Assembly: GCA_018812265.1 (NCBI GenBank)
Contig: JAHJDG010000168.1
Coordinates: forward strand, 1-41,008
Direction of reading: 5' to 3'
Length of the DNA: 41,008 bases
Source: a bacterium
Lineage (GTDB): Bacteria; Electryoneota; RPQS01
The notes beneath the pieces were generated by a model, which was not told the DNA's origin, ran no database searches, and saw nothing but the letters and a program-made list of their open reading frames with translations. The stretch's first letter is position 1; each line of letters starts with the position of its first letter. Below, in pieces: positions 23,080 through 32,900 of the stretch. Position numbers and translations under genes: made by a program.

Positions 23080-24582
23080 ATGACCGTAAAAGCAGACAAG
23101 ATCATCATTAGTTTGATGGTCGCGGCATTCCTGGCAGCCTACACAGCCGTCGTCTTCGGATTCCTCACCATCGAGGGGGAAACGAGGTTGGTGTGGCTAC
23201 TCGTGTTGGCGGTCCCGGTGGTCGCGCTGCTCGTGTCATATCCAAAGGTAGCGTTGGTCGTGCTGACCATTCAGGTTCTTCTGGTGCGCAGCCTGTACGA
23301 CTATCAGATACTCCCGCGCGAGGCGACCTGGATGACGGACATTTTCATCATCCTGATCGTCGGGCGAACGCTGTTCATGCTGCCGTTCCGGAAGGAATCC
23401 TTGCAGAAGGTAGAGAAATTTCTTCTGCTCATCGTTGCGTTTGCGTTGTTTTCGGCTATCTGGAACGGCAATTCCACGACGACGTTTGTGGTGGGAGCGA
23501 GGCTCGCTTTCCGGTATTTATTCCTGTTCCTCGCCGCCTGTCATTTGGGATTCAGCCAGACCTGGATCCGGCGCTATCTGATCTTCCTTTTCGTTATTGC
23601 GATCATTCAGGTTCCCGTCGCTCTGTACCAACAAAGCCTCTACCGCTGGATAGACCCTGATCGCATCACGGGTACGTTTGGCCGGGGACAAACCGGACTG
23701 ATGGTCATTTACCTGTTGAGCCTACTCTCCTATCTAATCGCCCGCGCAATTGAGACGAACCGGATTCCGTTTCGACACGTCCTGCTGATCGTTCTGATGA
23801 GTATTCCCCCGATTCTGGGCGAGGGCAAATTCTATTTCCTGTTCCTGCCGATCCTCATACTCTTTATGATTCGCGGAGAGATCCGGCATCATCCGCTGCT
23901 CGCGGTGGTCATTACCGGAATCGGGATTGCCGTGGTCGTGGGGGCGGATTTCGTGATCGTATCGGCGCGCGGCTGGAAACCGGGGAACAGTCCGATTGAC
24001 TACATGCAGCGTCTTCCCGGCGTGGTTGAGCACGAGTTGACGGTGTCCAAGTACGGCCGCTTTGGGCGGGTAGATCGCTATCTGGCCTCGCTCAATCTCA
24101 CGCTACGAAACCCGAAAAACGTTCTTTTAGGCGAAGGTCCCGGCGCCATCACGGGCCTCACCCTGGCGGAGGATCACTCGAAGAAAGCTCCCTACTACGC
24201 ACAATGGGGGCTGACGTCGGAATCGGCGATGTCCGCCCCGTGGCTATTGATCGAATACGGTTTCGTGGGGCTGGGACTTTTTTTCTGGCTGCTGTGGCTG
24301 ATCTTCCGGCGGGCTGCGTATCTGCGGAACTCAGAGGATTTGGAGCGACGGGTGTTCGGACGAACCTTCGAGGCCATCACGCTCATCTATTTCATGGGAA
24401 TGTTCTACGGCTCGGTGTGGCAGATGGACTCGGCCAGCGTCACGTTCTGGCCACTGGCCAGCATGTTCGTCTACCTCAGCTATCAGGAACAGACCCGCCT
24501 TCAGGCACAAACCGAAACGACCGTCGAGACGGCCGAGAAACACTCACGGTTGCCGATGCTCGCCGGAGCCTCTTCTTCCTGA
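23080..24582 (+). CDS. O-antigen ligase/polymerase-like membrane protein
   Basis: 500 residues with roughly ten to twelve hydrophobic segments and a long soluble loop at about 285-375 (RGWKPGNSPIDYMQRLPG, KYGRFGRVDRYLASLN, GEGPGAITGLTLAED). This is the topology of WaaL/Wzy enzymes, where the large periplasmic loop holds functional Arg and His residues. Motif evidence is weak, as usual in this family, so polymerase and ligase cannot be separated. The last 35 residues are a polar cytoplasmic tail. No good ribosome site precedes the ATG at 23080. It probably acts on the surface polysaccharide exported by the flippase encoded across the sppA gene. Confidence 0.75.
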   Translation: MTVKADKIIISLMVAAFLAAYTAVVFGFLTIEGETRLVWLLVLAVPVVALLVSYPKVALVVLTIQVLLVRSLYDYQILPREATWMTDIFIILIVGRTLFMLPFRKESLQKVEKFLLLIVAFALFSAIWNGNSTTTFVVGARLAFRYLFLFLAACHLGFSQTWIRRYLIFLFVIAIIQVPVALYQQSLYRWIDPDRITGTFGRGQTGLMVIYLLSLLSYLIARAIETNRIPFRHVLLIVLMSIPPILGEGKFYFLFLPILILFMIRGEIRHHPLLAVVITGIGIAVVVGADFVIVSARGWKPGNSPIDYMQRLPGVVEHELTVSKYGRFGRVDRYLASLNLTLRNPKNVLLGEGPGAITGLTLAEDHSKKAPYYAQWGLTSESAMSAPWLLIEYGFVGLGLFFWLLWLIFRRAAYLRNSEDLERRVFGRTFEAITLIYFMGMFYGSVWQMDSASVTFWPLASMFVYLSYQEQTRLQAQTETTVETAEKHSRLPMLAGASSS

Positions 24583-24614
24583 TATTGGAGACTGTTTCCC
24601 CGAAGGTCTCATTC

Positions 24615-24643
24615 GCCCGCTTTGCAGCGGGCTTCTTCTTTTC
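24615..24643 (+). terminator. Intrinsic terminator of the O-antigen ligase-like gene
   Basis: 7-bp stem GCCCGCT/AGCGGGC with loop TTGC, followed by TTCTTCTTTTC, 32 bp after the stop codon. Confidence 0.75.
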
Positions 24644-24671
24644 GGACACACCGAATTCCCGCCGACAAGGA

Positions 24672-24697
24672 AGCCCGAAACGCGAACGTATCGGGCT
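24672..24697 (-). terminator. Probable terminator of the tRNA transcript
   Basis: Downstream of tRNA-Glu on the minus strand, AGCCCGA and TCGGGCT form a 7-bp stem, extended after one mismatch by ACG/CGT around a 4-nt loop. It is followed by TCCTTGT, a weak T-rich tail. Confidence 0.5.
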
Positions 24698-24701
24698 CGT
24701 G

Positions 24702-24773
24702 TGACCCCACGGAGAATCGAACTCCGATTGCGAGAATGAAAATCTCGAGTCCTAACCGTTAGACGATGGGGCC
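24702..24773 (-). tRNA. tRNA-Glu (anticodon TTC)
   Basis: On the minus strand the sequence folds as a 72-nt cloverleaf: acceptor GGCCCCA/TGGGGTC with discriminator A, D-arm with TAACGGTTAGGA, anticodon loop with TTC (ATTTTCATT), and T-arm GGAGTTCGATTCTCC. CCA is not encoded. It lies 68 bp downstream of tRNA-His in the same transcript. Confidence 0.95.
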
Positions 24774-24841
24774 AAGATAGGAAAACATGCTGACCATCCG
24801 CGGCTCCGGACCCGCCGCAATCTTGTCGAGGTCAAATGTTG

Positions 24842-24916
24842 GGTGGCTGAGGGGACTTGAACCCCCGACCCTTGGATCCACAATCCAATGCTCTAACCAA
24901 CTGAGCTACAGCCACC
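24842..24916 (-). tRNA. tRNA-His (anticodon GTG)
   Basis: The minus strand gives acceptor GTGGCTG/CAGCCAC preceded by an encoded G-1 opposite discriminator C, the identity pair of tRNA-His. The anticodon loop contains GTG (GATTGTGGATC), the D-arm AGCTCAGTTGGTTAGAGC and the T-arm GGGGGTTCAAGTCCCC. CCA is not encoded. Confidence 0.95.
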
Positions 24917-25070
24917 ACGGAGGGTCTCTTGAGAGCGCGACGGAATGCCGGTTGCCCAACCACTCAGCCAGAGGAAGGCTGTTCCCGATCGAGCCTATAC
25001 CGTAAACTTTAGAATATCAGCGTGATCGGTGCGATATTCGGGTGCCCGTCACGGCTTGGCATGACCGGAC

Positions 25071-25099
25071 ATTATACAAACTGCGGACGAGCTTGTCAA
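25071..25099 (-). promoter_or_regulatory. Perfect-consensus sigma70 promoter for the tRNA-His/tRNA-Glu transcript
   Basis: On the minus strand TTGACA (25094-25099), exactly 17 bp of spacer, then TATAAT (25071-25076). Both hexamers are full consensus. Transcription would start near 25064, about 148 nt before tRNA-His, with nothing else between. Confidence 0.85.
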
Positions 25100-25119
25100 T
25101 ACCTCCCGCTATTGGAAGC

Positions 25120-26466
25120 CTACTTCCGCTTGGTCTGCCCCGTTTTCTTCCTGAGCAGAGGTTCGAGGGCATCCTCGAGATTCGGTCTACCGATCTCTTG
25201 GAGATCATAGCTGACCCGCACCATCGGCTGAGTGATCTTGATGATCCGTGTTAAATCTATTGGGGTTGCCACGACCACGGTGTCTACCTTGGATCGAGCG
25301 ACCGTGGCTTCGAGATCCGAAATCTGTTTGGAACCATACCCCATCGCCGGCAATACCGCACCGATTTCCGGGTAAGCCTTGAACGTCTTGGCAATGGAAC
25401 CGACGGCAAAGGGACGGGCATCTACGATCTCGGCCGCACCGAACTTGCGGGCCGCCACCACTCCCGCTCCGTACTTCATCTCGCCGTGCGTACAGGTGGG
25501 ACCGTCCTCAATCACTAATACTCGCTTCCCCCGAATCCGTTCCGGATGATCGGCCGTAACGGGTGAAGCAGCTTCGATTTGCATGGCCGCGGGATTCGCC
25601 ACTTCGATAGAGTGGCGGACGGTTTGAATCTGATCGGGTGTCGCCGAGCCGATTTTATTGATGACGATGACGTCGGCCATGCGGAGATTGATTTCTCCGG
25701 GATGATAAGTCATTTCATCGCCGGCCCGGAGCGGATCGGCCACGGTGATATGCAGATCCGGTTTGTAGAACGGGAGATCGTTGTTGCCGCCGTCCCAGAG
25801 AACCACGTCGGCCTCTTTTTCGGCCACCCGGAGAATCGCCTCGTAGTCCACTCCGGCGAAAACCACCGAGCCCCGTCGAATGTGCGGTTCGTATTCCTCC
25901 ATTTCTTCGATCGTGCAATGATGCTTCTTCAGGTCGGCGATGGACGAGAAGCGCTGGACCGCCTGCTTCGAGAGATTGCCGTAGGGCATCGGATGACGGA
26001 TGGCCACGATCCGCTGGGAGGCTGCCGTTAGAATCTCCGCGACGCGGCGGGTGGTCTGGGACTTTCCCGCTCCGGTCCGAACGGCACAGACGGCGACCAC
26101 CGGTTTCGAGGACGCGAGCATGGTCTGGCGCGCTCCCAGCAGCCGGAAATTGGCTCCCGCCGCCATTGCCCGCGAAGCCCAGTGCATCACGTAGTGATGA
26201 GGAACATCGCTGTAGCTGAAGGTTACCTCGTCCACCTTCAGCTTGGTGATGAGGTTCTCCAGTTCAGTCTCGGCATGGATCGGGATTCCCTTGGGGTAGA
26301 GCTTGCCTGCCAGATCGGGAGGATAGCGTCGGCCTTCGATGTCCGGAATTTGCGTTGCGGTGAAAGCTACGACTTCGTAGGCCGGATTGTTACGATACAC
26401 AACGTTGAAATTATGGAAATCGCGCCCGGCCGCCCCTTGGATGATGGTTACAATCCGTTGTTTCAT
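25120..26466 (-). CDS. P-loop GTPase-like protein related to cyclic 2,3-diphosphoglycerate synthetase
   Basis: 448 residues from the ATG at 26466 (GGCAGGTG just upstream). The N-terminal 125 residues form a Rossmann-like domain (MKQRIVTIIQGAAGRDFHNF, FTATQIPDIEGRRYPPDLAG, VTFSYSDVPH). A P-loop ATPase/GTPase domain follows with Walker A VRTGAGKSQTTR, HPMPYGNL, DVVLWDGGNNDLPF (Walker B area), ADVIVINKI (NKxx specificity) and VLVIEDGPTCTHGEM. This is the layout of the archaeal cyclic 2,3-diphosphoglycerate synthetase and of bacterial COG2403-like proteins. Bacterial members have no established reaction, so the archaeal activity should not be assumed. Its promoter overlaps a palindrome (26513-26534). 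Confidence 0.85.
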   Translation of the reverse strand: MKQRIVTIIQGAAGRDFHNFNVVYRNNPAYEVVAFTATQIPDIEGRRYPPDLAGKLYPKGIPIHAETELENLITKLKVDEVTFSYSDVPHHYVMHWASRAMAAGANFRLLGARQTMLASSKPVVAVCAVRTGAGKSQTTRRVAEILTAASQRIVAIRHPMPYGNLSKQAVQRFSSIADLKKHHCTIEEMEEYEPHIRRGSVVFAGVDYEAILRVAEKEADVVLWDGGNNDLPFYKPDLHITVADPLRAGDEMTYHPGEINLRMADVIVINKIGSATPDQIQTVRHSIEVANPAAMQIEAASPVTADHPERIRGKRVLVIEDGPTCTHGEMKYGAGVVAARKFGAAEIVDARPFAVGSIAKTFKAYPEIGAVLPAMGYGSKQISDLEATVARSKVDTVVVATPIDLTRIIKITQPMVRVSYDLQEIGRPNLEDALEPLLRKKTGQTKRK

Positions 26467-26506
26467 TGCACCTGCCAGAGTTTCTTTGCGAACGTAATCT
26501 CCATGC

Positions 26507-26535
26507 AATTTATGACTTTTGGCCCAAAAAGTCAA
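26507..26535 (-). promoter_or_regulatory. Promoter of the cDPG-synthetase-like gene
   Basis: Minus-strand TTGACT (26530-26535), 17-bp spacer, TAAATT (26507-26512). The start site would be near 26500, giving a short leader of about 34 nt to the ATG at 26466. Confidence 0.55.
26513..26534. promoter_or_regulatory. Operator-like palindrome over the -35/spacer
   Basis: Perfect 8-bp arms TGACTTTT (26513-26520) and AAAAGTCA (26527-26534) around GGCCCA. They fill the spacer and cover most of the -35 box of the promoter at 26507-26535. A bound dimeric regulator would block RNA polymerase, so repression is the simplest reading. Confidence 0.5.
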
Positions 26536-26710
26536 TGTCGTCGTGCAGGGATTCACAATCTGCCCCTGATTGGAAAGATTCGGTTCGTCAAACGTAGCAC
26601 CTTGTTTCCCAGAAAGTTGAGGCAGAATTTGAGTGAACTGCGGGCAGAAAGAGAAGCGGACCGTCAAAGCGATCCGCCGGATTATTTGGAAATGCAGTGG
26701 GAAGACGACG

Positions 26711-29401
26711 TTACATGATTATCTTGATTCCGGTAACGTCCTTACAGGCCGTAAGAATGTTCCTTACGTTCCCATCACCGTCAAACTGGGGTGTGGCCGT
26801 GATCAGAAGGGTTCGGATATCGCCGTTGGCGCGACGAATATCCACCGTGTAGCGGCTCCGGACTCCGCGGCGGCGGGCTTGGGTGTAGTCGCGAACGACT
26901 GCGAACTGTTCGGGAGTCATGAATTCGCCCAGACTCCTCCCCACAAGTTCCTCACTGGGAAGGCCGAACAGGCTCCCCATGGCCGGGTTGGCATAGACGA
27001 ACAATTCCTCCAAATCCACGATTCCGACGGCTTCGCCGAAATTGTCCACCAGCCAGCGCAGGCTCTCTTCGCTATCGCGCAGCGCCTGTTCCTCACGTAC
27101 CCGTTCGCCCACGTCGCGCAGAATGGAGAAGAATCCCGCGAGTTTTCCGTTTTCGTCAAGGATCGGATTGGCGGACGCTTCGACGTCAATCAGCTGGCCG
27201 TCTTTGGTGCGATGAACACTCCGACCCTTAACGACATGTCCGCCGCGGATGCGTTCGAGAAACACCGTATGGGCCGCGTCATCCAGATCGGCACCTCCCA
27301 GAATCCGATAGGTCTCGTGGCCGATGATCTCGTTGGGATCGTACCCGTACATCCGCGCGAATTCGGCATTCACGAAGGTGATAACTCCTTCCGGATCGGC
27401 CATGAAAACCGCTTCGCCCGAGGCTTCAATCGCCTTGCGAAGCGTGATGAGTTCACGTTGCGACTGTTTGCGCTCAGAGATATCGCGGGCGAAAACGCAG
27501 AGGATGGCGTGGTCACGGAGTTCTACGTAGTTGGCCCGTACCTCCACCGGGATTCTCCGCCCGTCGCCGGTAAGGTGGATGGTTTCCCGACTGAGCGCAC
27601 TCTTGATTCGGACCACCTCCCAGTCCCGTGCCCAGCGATTCCTGTCCAGATAGAGGTCAATATCGTGCCAGGTCATTTTCAGCAGTTCGGCGCGGGATCG
27701 GGCAAGTACCTTGCAGGCGGCATCATTCACGTACAATAGATGCGCGTCCGGGCCGATCCAGAAGACTCCATCGCCGGCGCAGTCCACCGCGAACTGAGTG
27801 AACCGCAAGGCTTCTTCCGAGCGTTTGCGTTCGAGTAGGGTCGAGATTTGCGCGGCAACCGTGGAGAACACTCGGACGTGATAGTCGGTGAAGAGATTCT
27901 CGGTTCGATAGCTTTGCACCACCAGTGCGCCGAACGGTTTCGACTGGCTGACCAGAGGAACGCCCAACCACGAGAGGGCCGGAGTTCCGTGCACCTTGGC
28001 CTCGCCGCGGCGCTCCATTTCGGCGTACTGTTCGGGATTCAGATAGAGAGGTCTGCCGTGGCGAATCACCCACTCGGTCAGAGCGTTTCCGAACGGACGG
28101 GGTTTCGGCGGCGGGTCCACTTCGTCAATGAAAATCGGAAACGAGATCATGTCCAATTGGGGATCATGAAGCGCGAGATAGTAGTTTTCAATCGGAACCA
28201 GCCGGCCGATCTGCGCGAAGATGCTGCGGAGCATCTCTTCCTGAGTGTCCGAGGTCGTTCCAATCTGCAATATCCGCAGCACGACGTCCTGCTCGAGTTC
28301 GGCACGCTTGCGTTCGGTAATATCCCGAACGATGGCGATGATGAGGGTTTCGTCGGCAACGCGAACGGAGGCCAGCGAAACTTCGCAGTCAATGAGCACG
28401 CCGTCCTTCCGCTTGTGCATCCAGTAAAAATTCTGAGGCTCGCCCCGCATGGCGGAGCCGATGTATTCCTTGGCTGCGGCGTCGGAGCGTCGTCCGTCCG
28501 GCTGGAGTTCGGGGGAGAACTCGACCGGCGAGTGACCGATAATATCTTCCGGTTCGCAACACCATAGTTCACAGGCTTTGCTGTTGCAGTCGCGGAAGAG
28601 TTCATCCATCAGGAAAAATCCCTCACCGGAGCGGCTGAATACGGTACGGTATTTCTCTTCACTCTCTCGCAGAGCCTCCTCAGTGCGTTGCTGACGATCC
28701 TGCATCTGAATGGCTTCGACTTTACGGGCCGCCAGATCGGCAAAGAGTTCCAAGTAGAAGAACGTCTCGGCCGTCGGGCGGCGTCCATCGGTCGGGTCAT
28801 CACAATTAATGGCTCCGATCACTCGCCCGTCCGCACCATACAGGGGAACATAGGCAAGATCCATTGCATCCCACGTATCCCCCGGTTGGGGTGTGCGACG
28901 ACCCGGCACCACTTGATCGGGAGGGACAATATCCGACAGTTTCTCGGCCGGAATAAAATAGGAGCGGCTGATCTTGTAGCGTTCGCTGTCCGGGCCGAAC
29001 AGCTTGGCCCGCTCTTCAGGCGCACGGCGATGAGTTTGCAGGAACTCGATGTCATCCTCCGTGCACCCATGATAGGCCGCCATCACGATATCCCAGTTCT
29101 CGAACACGTTAACCGTCACCGAACTCCAGCCAGCCTCCCCAATGGCGTTGACAACTCGCTGGAGGGTATTCTGTACGGTCTTGGCCTCCTGCACGGCCGT
29201 ACCCGCGCGCAGAAGCCGGGCGAGTTTATCGCGGGATTCCTCGATCTGCTTTGCATATTCATCAAGGACCTGCAAGGAATCGAAGCGTTCCTGTTCCTCG
29301 CTGATCCGCATGACCTCGATTTCTTCAAGCTCCATCAGCCGTCGCTGCAGAGCCTCGAATTCCTCAAGAAGTCCTTGATCGTATGTCTGGGTTACCGTCA
29401 T
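26711..29401 (-). CDS. Multi-domain GAF/PAS sensor protein without an output domain
   Basis: 896 residues, cytoplasmic (no membrane segment). Order: coiled coil 9-63, GAF 66-230 (WDAMDLAYVPLYGADGRVIG), PAS/PAC 242-366 (ending VRDITERKRAE), GAF 372-525 (LSWLGVPLVSQSKPFGALVV), then PAS/PAC at 528-646, 650-770 and 775-896, each closing with the usual DISERK, DVGERV or DVTGIK. In histidine kinases or diguanylate cyclases a HisKA, GGDEF or similar domain would follow the last PAC, but the frame ends GIKIIM at TAA. The other frames downstream do not continue into a kinase. It may act through partner proteins. The next gene downstream is the P-loop protein; upstream is the divergent C25-like giant. 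Confidence 0.92.
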   Translation of the reverse strand: MTVTQTYDQGLLEEFEALQRRLMELEEIEVMRISEEQERFDSLQVLDEYAKQIEESRDKLARLLRAGTAVQEAKTVQNTLQRVVNAIGEAGWSSVTVNVFENWDIVMAAYHGCTEDDIEFLQTHRRAPEERAKLFGPDSERYKISRSYFIPAEKLSDIVPPDQVVPGRRTPQPGDTWDAMDLAYVPLYGADGRVIGAINCDDPTDGRRPTAETFFYLELFADLAARKVEAIQMQDRQQRTEEALRESEEKYRTVFSRSGEGFFLMDELFRDCNSKACELWCCEPEDIIGHSPVEFSPELQPDGRRSDAAAKEYIGSAMRGEPQNFYWMHKRKDGVLIDCEVSLASVRVADETLIIAIVRDITERKRAELEQDVVLRILQIGTTSDTQEEMLRSIFAQIGRLVPIENYYLALHDPQLDMISFPIFIDEVDPPPKPRPFGNALTEWVIRHGRPLYLNPEQYAEMERRGEAKVHGTPALSWLGVPLVSQSKPFGALVVQSYRTENLFTDYHVRVFSTVAAQISTLLERKRSEEALRFTQFAVDCAGDGVFWIGPDAHLLYVNDAACKVLARSRAELLKMTWHDIDLYLDRNRWARDWEVVRIKSALSRETIHLTGDGRRIPVEVRANYVELRDHAILCVFARDISERKQSQRELITLRKAIEASGEAVFMADPEGVITFVNAEFARMYGYDPNEIIGHETYRILGGADLDDAAHTVFLERIRGGHVVKGRSVHRTKDGQLIDVEASANPILDENGKLAGFFSILRDVGERVREEQALRDSEESLRWLVDNFGEAVGIVDLEELFVYANPAMGSLFGLPSEELVGRSLGEFMTPEQFAVVRDYTQARRRGVRSRYTVDIRRANGDIRTLLITATPQFDGDGNVRNILTACKDVTGIKIIM

Positions 29402-29921
29402 TCGTTCGCCTCAGAACAGGGTCGCCTGTCCATAGTTGGTTGTTCAGAAGGCATGCCGTCGGGATTGTCCCATCTCAGAGTAGCAAATCTAATTCCGCCA
29501 GCGAGGCACGCCAAATCGTCCAGAAAAGGTCTTCTGGTACAGCCCACTGATTCGATTCTCCCCACCCGCTTCCTGCAACATTTCGGTAATCGTGCGAATT
29601 CACGCACAAAAAAACATTGGTTTAGTACTACGGGAGCCAGATCAAGAATGGCACGAAACTGCTACGGTTGCTTGGTGCTGACCCAGCAGAACAATTTCTC
29701 TAAATTGATCTTTCCTGTTGAATGTGGGCCGCATCTGGATTATATTCTACGTTTAATAGGTATTTCCTGGCCATGTGCCATGCGGAACATAATTACCCGC
29801 AAGGGCTGGGTCGCGTCTTTTTCCTATTTTACGGATCATGCAAGAGTTGATGTGGAACGGGATTGGCTTGCAAATGGATAGAAGCGCAACTGTGTTGAGA
29901 ACAAGTCTGGAGGTTTGGAGA
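29402..29921. other. Gene-free divergent region
   Basis: About 520 bp between the sensor gene and the first giant C25-like gene. It is AT-richer than its surroundings and should hold promoters for both, but I could not pick a convincing pair of boxes. A plus-strand frame is open from 29838 into the C25-like gene; the true start is taken at 29922. Confidence 0.55.
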
Positions 29922-32900
29922 ATGAGACTGCGAGGACTCCTTTCATTGCTGCTGCTGTGTGTGTGTTCCGGAATGGCTTGGGGCTCCTGGATATCCGTTG
30001 ACTCCGTGGTTCCGGATCAGCCCATGCAGATGACCGTTCGGAGTGACATAGCAAACTCCTGGCACGTCGAACTGACCGTACCCGGCGTGAACATCGAGTC
30101 GGTTACGGTTCCGGAGGGCACATTTGATCTGGTGGGTCTGCCGGATTGTCTGGCGGCGGGTCTCGACGGAGAACCCGATCTGCCCGTGTATGGCCGTCTT
30201 ATCGGTTTACAGCACCGTGGCGATCCGGAAATCGAGATTCTATCGGAGGAGTGGATTGATTTGGACGGCACCTTTGACGTCCCCTTCAATCGTGAAGGAA
30301 GTGACGCGGCGCGGCGGGCGGCTGTAAACGCGACCCGCAACGAATTCCTGCCCACTTCCCCGTATGAGCTCTCATCCCGCCAGGTGATCGGCGGCGTATC
30401 GGTAGCGGCCTTGAATGTCAGGCCGGTTCAGTACAATCCGGTTCAACGGACCGTGCGCGTACTACGCAACGTTTCGTTGCGCATTCGGGAGACCGGACCC
30501 TCGGCAGTTCCCACCCGCCCCATCACCGAGACGACGGCCAGTTTGCTGCGTCCGCTGATGCCCAACTGGAGCACGCTGAGTCTGGACGACATCGTGGTCC
30601 GCGGGACGTACATAATTATCATCGCGAATAACTCGCTCAAGACGAATCTTGCCGATTTCGCCACCTGGCACAATCGCAAGGGTCATCGAGTCGAGTGGGG
30701 TAGCCCGGATTCGATCAGCAGTTGGACAACCACCGGAATCAAGTCGTTCATTCAACGGCGATATAACGACGCGAATCCGCCCCTGGAATACGTCTGCATC
30801 ATGGGCGATCATGACGGCACGTACGCCGTTCCGGCCTGGTCGTCTCCGGATGACAATGACTGGGAGTACGCGCGTCTCGACGGCACCGACATGCTACCGG
30901 ACATCGCTATTGGCCGGTTCAGTTTCGGAACCACCACCGAACTGGCACCGCAGATTGTCAAAACACTGAACTACGAGCGTTCTCCGGCGCCGCCCAACGT
31001 GGCCACGAAACCGAACTGGTACAAGGCGGGAGGCGTATGCGGTGACTATCACAACGACACCTACATCTCCACGATCCAGACGGCAAGGTGGATTCGGATG
31101 CGGATGCTGGAGGCCGGCTACACAAACTCCAGCATTGACACCCTGTACTGGACGAACTATCACGGAAACGTCAGTGCGGCGGACATGGAGACGAGCATCG
31201 AATCCGGGGTATCCCTATGGGCATATCGCGGGTATCTGGACATGAACCTGTTCAGTGCAGCCAACGCCGACGCGCTCAGCAACCAGAGCGGGAATTGGCC
31301 GTTTATTCTGACGCTCACCTGCAGCACCAACGACTTCATGAGCGGTGACGACATTTGTGAACATCTGATGCACCCGATCAACTATCCTTCGGGCGGCGCC
31401 ATCGCCACCATTGGACAATCCTCGCTTTCGACCAATACCCGGTCGAACAACATTATGACCAATGGGGCGGTGCAGGGCCTGCTGCGGGAGGGCATCCACA
31501 CAACGGGCGGCTGTTTGAATCGGGCCAAGCTCGAAATGTACCTGAATTATCCGACCGATTCGAGCATGGTTCACCGCTTCCTTGGATATACGAATCTTCT
31601 GGGCGATCCGGCACTGGGCGTGTTTACGGACACTCCCGACACGCTGTTCGTGAACAATCCCTCTTCGATTTCCGTCGGAACGAACTATCTTACGCTCACG
31701 GTCACTGATTTGGGAAGTCAACCGGTTGAGGGCGCCTATGTGAATCTCGTCAAGGGATCGGAAGTTTACATGGGCGACTGGACGAATGCTTCCGGTCAAG
31801 TGACCATCAACTTTTCGACCACGACAGCCGAATCGCTGTACGTGACCGCCAGCAAACACAACTATCGGCCGGCGATGAATCGTTTGTGGGTAGGAACGGC
31901 GACGCGGTTTGTTTCGCCCGCGACCGGCAGTTTCCCATCCGCGGAGCCGGGTCAGGTGGTTGCGCTTACCCTGTCGCTGAAGAACTGGGGCACGTCCTCA
32001 GCCGGCGGCGTCGAGGCGACGTTGAGCACAAGCGATCCCTATATCACAGGCATCAGCGACAATTATGAGAGCTACGGCACCATCGCGGCGGGAGGTACGG
32101 TAACGCGAACGAGCGCGTTCACCTTCACGGTGAGCAGCTACGCTCCCGCCGGACACGTGCTTCAGTTTACACTGACCGTCAACGACAACCTCGCCAACAC
32201 GTGGTTGAGCACGGTACCGATAAGCATTTCGAACGGCGATTTCGAGTACTCGACCCACGGTTTGACTGGCGTCGGCGACGGCGTGCTCGATCCGGGCGAG
32301 AGTGGACAGATCTGGGTTCGGTTCCAGAACCTCGGGACCCGCGCGACTCCGGCCGGACTGACGGGTTATCTTTCCTGTCAGAATTCGGCGGTCACGATCA
32401 CCGACAACGCGGGCGTATTCCCCTCGGCGACGGCGGGCGGCACCTGCGACAATCAGGGCGATCCGTTTGGCATTACCGCGACGGCCAATGCGTATCCCGG
32501 CGAGCGGATTCCATTGGTCTGCACGTTCCCCCTGAGCAGCGGTTTCTCCGACACCGTTCGGTTCAACGTTTACATCGGCAGCATCGCGTCGAACGCTCCC
32601 ACTCCACCGGACGAATACGGCTATTGGGCGTTCGACAATACCGATGTTGCCTACGATAAGCATCCCACCTACAGTTGGATGGAGATTGACCCTCGGGAAG
32701 GCGGGTCCGGCAGCGCCGTCGCTCTTACGGATGACAATGACGGCGGTGACGTATCCACGACTGTGAGCCTGCCGTTTTCGTTCCGATTCTACGGCCAGGA
32801 CTTCAATGACATCACGATTTGTTCGAACGGTTGGATCGCGATGGGAGCGGATCAAGTCGAACATACCGATTTCCGGAACTACAATATTCCTTCCGCCAGC

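Noticed and set aside
24940-24990. Degenerate third tRNA before tRNA-His
   Set aside because: A GAGTGGTTGGGCAACC stretch resembles a D-loop, but no acceptor, anticodon or T-arm can be paired.
26467-26710. Frameshifted histidine kinase part after the PAS protein
   Set aside because: All three frames were read downstream. No HisKA H-box or HATPase motifs appear.
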